From contig NQMI01000065.1 of NCBI GenBank assembly GCA_002270565.1, positions 66,921 to 130,920 of the forward strand: a stretch of 64,000 nt of DNA, read 5' to 3'. Positions 58,896 to 64,000 of the stretch are shown here, piece after piece. Numbering within the stretch: the stretch's first letter is position 1; every line of letters starts with the position of its first letter. The notes under the pieces were generated by a model, which did no database searches, was not told where the DNA came from, and saw nothing but the letters and a program-made list of their open reading frames with translations. The DNA is from Stenocarpella maydis. Taxonomy: Eukaryota > Ascomycota > Sordariomycetes > Diaporthales > Diaporthaceae. The translations under genes were made by a program, and so were the position numbers.

Positions 58896-61334
58896 ATGGC
58901 CGTCACGGACGATAGAATGTAATCAGTCACCACCAAGCCCTCCCATCCGCACCGCTCTCGTTCCCGGTTGCACTTGTGCGGCGTGCATCTGCCCAACCCG
59001 ACCAACCCTGGCTAACGGATGCCTGCATGTAGCTATCACCCGACAGACGCCCTCATCCTCCGCAAACCCAAGCGGCACTACCGCGTCGGTCTGCGCGTCG
59101 AGTATGTTCTGGCCCATGGCGCTGTTTCGCCCCCGTCTCGTGTCCTAACTTGTTTGTCTTAGACACTGGCAGCTGCGCTCTCAGATCGGCCTGTCCTCGC
59201 CGCGCCACATCTACTACCCCGGCGGAAATGAAAACAACCAGATCCATCGGCTCGACACTACGTCCCACGAGAGCGAAACAATCAAGATCCTCAACTTTGC
59301 GCCCCGATGCCTTGTGGCAAAGTATGGTTGGATATGCGCCGGCGGTGAGAGCGGCGAGTTCGTGTCTGTACAGGTGGACGATGAGAGCCCAGGGGCCAGC
59401 ACCGCCGAAAGGGACCTCTTCTCGAGGTACCGCCGATCTCCGGGCAACAACACCTCCGCCGACCAAGAACACTGGCTCGATGCCTTCCACGATCATATCC
59501 GTGCCGGCTCGCCCGACGAGCGACTGCGACTGGGCCTCGACCCGACCTCCAACACCGGGAGCGACGAGTCCCTGCCACCCCTGATCCCCACCAGCCCCAG
59601 GACCCAGCCGAGTTCCGATAAGAGCCTGCATGCTCGGTCCAAGACGTTTGGCAGGGACCGCGTGAATTGCATCACGCTGTGGACCCCACAGGTCTCCAAG
59701 GTTGGCCTCTTTGACGGCGCATACTCTACGCCCGTGGCAGTTCTTGCAAATAACGACAAGCACGTCACGGTGGTCGGGTTGCAGGAGCAGGAGGCGGTGG
59801 ACGAGCTGACCTATCCTGACTGTGTCAACCGCGCCCTGATCTCACCGGACGGCCGCCTGCTTGCCGCTGTCTGCGACGACCCTTACCTATATGTCCACGA
59901 GAGGGTGGCAAGGCAGAACGTTTGCCCCGGGCTGTTCACGCGCAAGGAGGATTACGAGTGGAGATTATGCGCAAAGATAGCGCTTAAGAGCCAGCGAAAA
60001 GAGGACCGCTCCGACCAGCGAGGTAGTTTCGCCGCCTGCTTCTCGAACACGGGGCGATTCCTTGCTGTCGGAACCCAGTACGGCGTCATTTCCGTCTTCG
60101 ACACGCCCTCATTCATTGAGCCAGGAAGCGATCCCCTCATCACTGCCTTTACCTCGTCGAGAGCGAAAGACGATGTGGGCGCTGTCCGTGACATGGCCTT
60201 CTGTCCGGGACCGTTCGATCTGCTGGCATGGACAGAACACCGGGGTCGCGTCGGCGTTGCGGACGTCCGAAGCAATTACGTTTCGCGGCAGATGCTGAAT
60301 CTGAACGACCACGAGGGATTCGAGCAGATCATGATCACAGAGAGGGGCTCGATCGACCCGCGACTGCTGGAGCGCAACGACAGCGGGGAGCTTAGCTACT
60401 CTAGCATCTCAACTGCGGAGAACCGACGGGCGGCCCAAAGGCAAGCCGCCGACTACCACCTACCCCTGACCCCGGACGAGACCATGGTTATAGAAGCGCT
60501 CCAGGAGCACCGCAGGCGCAGGGAGCAGGCGGCTGCCCGGAACAACGCCTCGTCGGGCTCCAACATGTCGAGGCTGATGGAGCGGCTACACAGCAACCGA
60601 CAGCAGCGCGAGAATGCTACCGCACTTGCCCTTAATGAATCCAGCTCCAGACTCCGCCCTGAGGCAAGTAACTCCCGCCGAGTAGGCGACATCTTGAGCG
60701 ACATCCAAAGCCAGCGCGACCGTCTCCGGGATCAATCTGACCGTCTTCGCGAGCAGTCTGAGCGAGCACGAGCCCGCCGTCTTGCCGTCGACGAGGCAGA
60801 GCGGCACCGGCTGTCTGGCGGCTCGATCCGGGCCCTGCGCGCGCCACTCGTGCTCCCGCAGAACGGCGAGTCGCCACGCCAGGTTTACATCAACAACTCG
60901 TACACGGACCTCGAGACGCTGTACCAGTCTGCGTTCGAGGGCGGGGCCGGCGGGGCCGCGTCCGGGGACGGGCCCTACGAGCCCGGCCAGGGCGAGTCGA
61001 CGGGCAACAGGACGAGGGACTACCTCTCGGTGTGGAGCAATATGCTGAGGGACAGGGACGCCGAGGGCGAGCCGACAAGCCGGCTTGGGCGGGCCCGGCT
61101 GGACCGGCTGGTCCACATCCCCGCCGGCGGCCGAGTGGACCGGGAGGACGACGACACTGCCGGGCTGGCGTGGAGCGAGGACGGCCGTACCTTGTGAGTG
61201 ACAACCAAAGTCGAGATTGTGAGACGGCCTGCTAAATGTACCATGACAGAATCATTGGTGCCGTGGATGGTATATACGAGTTCCACGTCGACCTGTTCAG
61301 CAGGAGGGTCTTCCCAAACATGGAGATGCGATGA
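58896..61334 (+). CDS. WD40-repeat protein with DUF2415
   Basis: Exons 58896-58918 (23 nt), 59033-59101, 59163-61193 and 61250-61334, 735 aa. WD-like repeats are recognised in the N-terminal half (HWQLRSQIGLSSPRHIYYPG, then VNRALISPDGRLLAAVCDD and FAACFSNTGRFLAVGTQYG). The block VRDMAFCPGPFDLLAWTEHR, followed by GRVGVADVRS, matches DUF2415, a short motif after WD repeats in fungal proteins. The C-terminal half has a long Arg/Glu-rich coiled-coil region (QSQRDRLRDQSDRLREQSER) and a final IIGAVDGIYEFHVD block that looks like a last propeller blade. No function is known to me for this family. Frame is maintained through all three introns. Confidence 0.85.
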
Positions 61335-62284
61335 GAGGGCGAGAGGGGGCGCGTGAGAGCCAGTGGGGCCAGCAAGACAAGGACAGCCTCACGAGTATGC
61401 GTGGGCCTGGTGTATATTTCCCCTTGGCCAGGGAACTTGAAGCTCTTGTATGGATTTGCTCTTTTGCAAACGAGACCATTGGCGGTTGCATCGGCGTTGG
61501 GTCAACGGGGGGATGCTAGCAGCATGGCATTTGGAAATCCCTCGTGTCTATAGGCGTTGTTTCGGTTTTCTTGTCTCTGCTGCCTTGTTGTTGTTCTGCT
61601 CTTCTTTCTGATTACTGCTGGAAACCCCGCCCGAAGGTACTGCATGTTGTTATCAAATATCAGCCCGACCCCAGCCGATGGCGCACGCCTTTGCGGGGAG
61701 GGGGCGCACGCAGCACCTTGCCTTGTTTTTACGCCGTTGCTCTTCTCTTACCTATGACCAGGTTACCAGTGTGGTCGCAGGCATGGGCCTTGCGGCCAGA
61801 AAGAAGAAAAAGTACACAGTCACCCTTATACTTGATTATCTGCTTACCTTGCTTGCGCACATGGGCTCGTTGTTTCGCGGGGGGCAAAGTGACCGTATCC
61901 GCATCTGCTGCCCGAGACCCTATTGTCCATGCGTACAGGTCAGATTGACAATTGGCCAGTAGAGCAGGTTGGGTTCGACGGTCACATTCTCAGATTATTT
62001 ATGTGGTTGCCTCGAACGAGGAGGCCTTTGCTCGCGGATGAGAACAGTCGCCACGAGGGTGCATGATGCCACCACAAGAAATCCCCCAGAGTATATCTGT
62101 TGTGGCGGTACCAAAGCCTGGTAATATGAGAAGGCCGTCCAACGGGGCTCACCTCGCACTTCCTAGACCAACAGGACGCAGTCGTTCCCACCATGTCCAT
62201 CCGCCCGACTGTCCTTGAACCCCTGCCTGTTGCTGGTGTCATGCAGCAACATAGCCCATCCGTGCATCACATATACACCCACAC
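61335..62284. other. Intergenic region, convergent 3' ends
   Basis: 3' flanks of the WD/DUF2415 gene (plus) and the dehydrogenase gene (minus). Nothing recognised. Confidence 0.5.
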
Positions 62285-63156
62285 TCACCGATACAGCAGC
62301 CCCTCGACCATCTCCCCAATAGCCAGCGCGCTCGTCAGCCCGGGGCTCTCGATGCCAAGCAGGTTCACCCAGCCCTCGTACCCCGGCTCGCGCCTCACCA
62401 CAAAGTCGCTGAACCCCCGCGGCGCAAGCTTGGGCCTGATGCCCGCGTAGTCGGGCGCCAGCGCGGCCGCGTCCAGGCCGGGGAGGTAGCTCCGGATGGC
62501 CTCGGCGGCGGCGGCCAGGCGCGCGGGCCCGCCGGAGGGGGCCAGGTCGCCGGGCGAGCCGACCCACTCGACGTCCGGGCCGAAGCGCACCCGCCCCGCC
62601 ATGTCGAGCGTGAGGTGCGTGCCCAGCCCGCCGGCGCCGGGCTCGGGCGCCGGGTAGACGAGCGTGCCGACGCGCGGCGCCGGCGCCCCCAGCACGAGAA
62701 GTAGTTGCCCTTGGCGTAGTACGTCCGCAGCGGGCGCCGCCCCGGGCGCCACCACCGATGTTGTGCACGTCGCAGGCGCCCAGCCCCGCCGCGTTGACGA
62801 GCACGTCGGCCGTGACGGCGCGGCCTCGCCCGCGCCGCGTCGCGCACCNNNNNNNNNNNNNNNNNNNNNNGGGGGGGGAGGGTGGCTTGGGACGGGGGGC
62901 GTGCTGGCCAAGGTGTGCTGAACAGCGTCGCGGTGACCAGCCACCCAGCCACCCAGCCACCCAGCCATCCATCCATCCATCATGTCGCTTCCAACACAAA
63001 CCTGATAAATAGCCCTGCGAGACTCACCACATGTGCGAAATCAGCCCGTCTCGAAGCCGTGGTCGACAACAGCCGCCCATGCCCAGCGCTGCCGCCCGCC
63101 GTCCCAAGCAGCTGCTGGTGCACTGCGACCTGCCTTCTCGCCGCCCTCGAGAACAT
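62285..63156 (-). CDS. L-2-hydroxyglutarate dehydrogenase-like FAD oxidoreductase, broken by an assembly gap
   Basis: Minus strand. Exon 1 (63156-63028) codes 43 residues, an Arg/Ser-rich presequence-like leader ending LLSTTASRRADFAHV, which is how these enzymes start just before the VIGGGVVGLAIA FAD motif. That motif and about 200 following residues are absent: the donor gtgagt is followed by a GGCTGGGT-type repeat and 22 Ns (62849-62870). After the gap the C-terminal part is clear: ADVLVNAAGLGA, YYAKGNYFS, VGTLVYPAPEPG, GLGTHLTLDMAGRVRFGPDV, PDYAGIRPKL and LLGIESPGLTSALAIGEMVE, ending LLYR. Two frame changes lie in the GC-rich stretch, at 62755-62730 and 62691-62674. Each is repaired by one missing base. 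The enzyme oxidises L-2-hydroxyglutarate to 2-oxoglutarate in mitochondria. Probably an intact gene with a poor assembly. Confidence 0.75.
62849..62870. other. Assembly gap (22 N)
   Basis: Run of N within the dehydrogenase gene, flanked by a G-run and a CCAGCCAC/CATC repeat. The missing coding sequence implied by the protein family is hundreds of bases, so the N count is not the true gap size. Confidence 0.95.
62937..62981. repeat. CCAGCCAC and CATC short tandem repeats next to the gap
   Basis: About three CCAGCCAC units followed by three to four CATC units, immediately beside the N run. A likely reason for assembly collapse here. Confidence 0.8.
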
Positions 63157-63586
63157 CTTCTCTTTCTTTTCTCTCGCCCTCCTTTCCAAAGGGAGAAACC
63201 CCAGTTCAACCCTCCCCCCAGGTCTCTGAGATCTCTGTTGCGAAGCTCTGATGGTATCTTCTTTGGGCACGTCTCCAGGGTGGTAGCCAATATGAGATGG
63301 CGGGGATGGCGCAGTTGCAGACACCCACGCACGTCGAACTTGAGACGGAACACGACGAGGGGGCTACTGCTTCGCCACGAGCAGGTAACCTTCCTCCTAA
63401 CTGGTCAGCGTGAGGGGGGAAGTTGCCATAGACCTGAGTAGCTGGCACGACTTTCAAATAAGTGTCTATGGTCAGAAGGCGTGCGAGATCGGAGTGGCAG
63501 ATAACGGGCCTTGACCTCAACGAACCCGCGGTGCCATGAACGCCCTACAACGAGCAACATCTCCCTACCCACTTCTGAGGCACACA

Positions 63587-63625
<39 letters not shown>

Positions 63626-64000
63626 ATATTTATATATCATTGCAAAGAGTTTTGTAAACTCAACGCTGGCGGTTTACGGATATCCGCACAATGCACTTCC
63701 ATTTTCTTAGTCAACCCTAGGGTTTTTCCTACGCCGCATCCACACGTATCTCTATGTACCCTTGATCTGTATCCGTCAAAGCAAGCACAAGACCAACAGC
63801 GCCCGTGTATGCTGATGGAATGGTCAGGTATCTCAAAAAGCAAAACTTGTCCTAGCCGCCAATGCTTTCCGTGTTACCATGCACGACCCTTAACGCAGAT
63901 CCGCTCATACCTGGTGATATTCGAGTCCTTATTGCTTACTCTTCGGGGAACTTGTCCGTCGTGGGCGTAGACGGCCCGTTGGAGTGACAAGACATGGAGT
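63157..64000. other. 5' flank of the dehydrogenase gene; nothing else recognised
   Basis: Upstream region of the dehydrogenase (minus) up to the window edge. Apart from the CA microsatellite no gene or motif was supported; open frames on both strands are short. Confidence 0.5.
63581..63623. repeat. (CA)n microsatellite
   Basis: CACACACTCA followed by an uninterrupted CA run of about 16 repeats ending CACTTATATT. A possible length marker. Confidence 0.9.

Overview
The window is nuclear DNA of a filamentous ascomycete (Pezizomycotina, most like Sordariomycetes). The evidence is short introns of about 50-90 nt with GTAAGT/GTGAGT-type donors and CTAAC-like branch sites, GC-rich third codon positions, and typical fungal genes (UstYa-type, division III chitin synthase, Hsp88, DUF2415/WD). 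The species cannot be named from sequence alone. All gene models were spliced by hand, and the exon sums are multiples of three.

Region 1 (about 1-4.5 kb) is AT-rich and gene-poor. It holds a decayed MULE-type transposase and a decayed Cys-rich zinc-knuckle-like ORF. Both carry the C-to-T/G-to-A lesions expected of repeat-induced point mutation (RIP). A 53-codon tail of an unidentified CDS enters at the left edge.

Region 2 (4.6-15.4 kb) is accessory-looking. A secreted copper amine oxidase is followed by an array of six small single-pass membrane protein genes. Five are divergent paralogs sharing one plan: a signal anchor, then C-x11-C-x13-C, then two HxxHC (or degenerate) motifs, then a final Cys. 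The sixth is a five-exon DUF3328/UstYa-family gene. Two divergent pairs (8389/8857 and 14170/14572) share promoters. This is the most interesting part of the window: a local expansion of UstYa-like proteins around a true UstYa gene, with no recognisable RiPP precursor peptide.

Region 3 (15.4-64 kb) looks like core genome. In order it holds an MMS1_N/CPSF-A beta-propeller protein (18.2-22.7), Hsp88/Hsp110 (25.1-27.9), eIF5B (29.8-33.3, minus), a division III chitin synthase (34.2-37.1, minus), UPF2 (40.1-44.1, minus), a mitochondrial PPR protein (45.1-48.7, minus), SRP68 (50.2-52.1), a membrane-anchored multicopper oxidase (52.5-54.9), mitochondrial Hsp70 SSC1 (55.4-57.6, minus), a WD40/DUF2415 protein (58.9-61.3) and an L-2-hydroxyglutarate dehydrogenase-like gene broken by an assembly gap (62.3-63.2, minus). 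The genes are unrelated in pathway: NMD, translation, ER targeting, chaperones and cell wall.

Two related MITE-like elements with inverted ends and an internal ~23-bp minisatellite lie at about 22.8-23.15 and 49.36-49.91 kb. Three single-base frame breaks, two gap symbols (one N at 22283; 22 Ns at 62849-62870) and a missing FAD domain point to assembly faults in GC-rich tracts. No tRNA, rRNA or CRISPR was seen.
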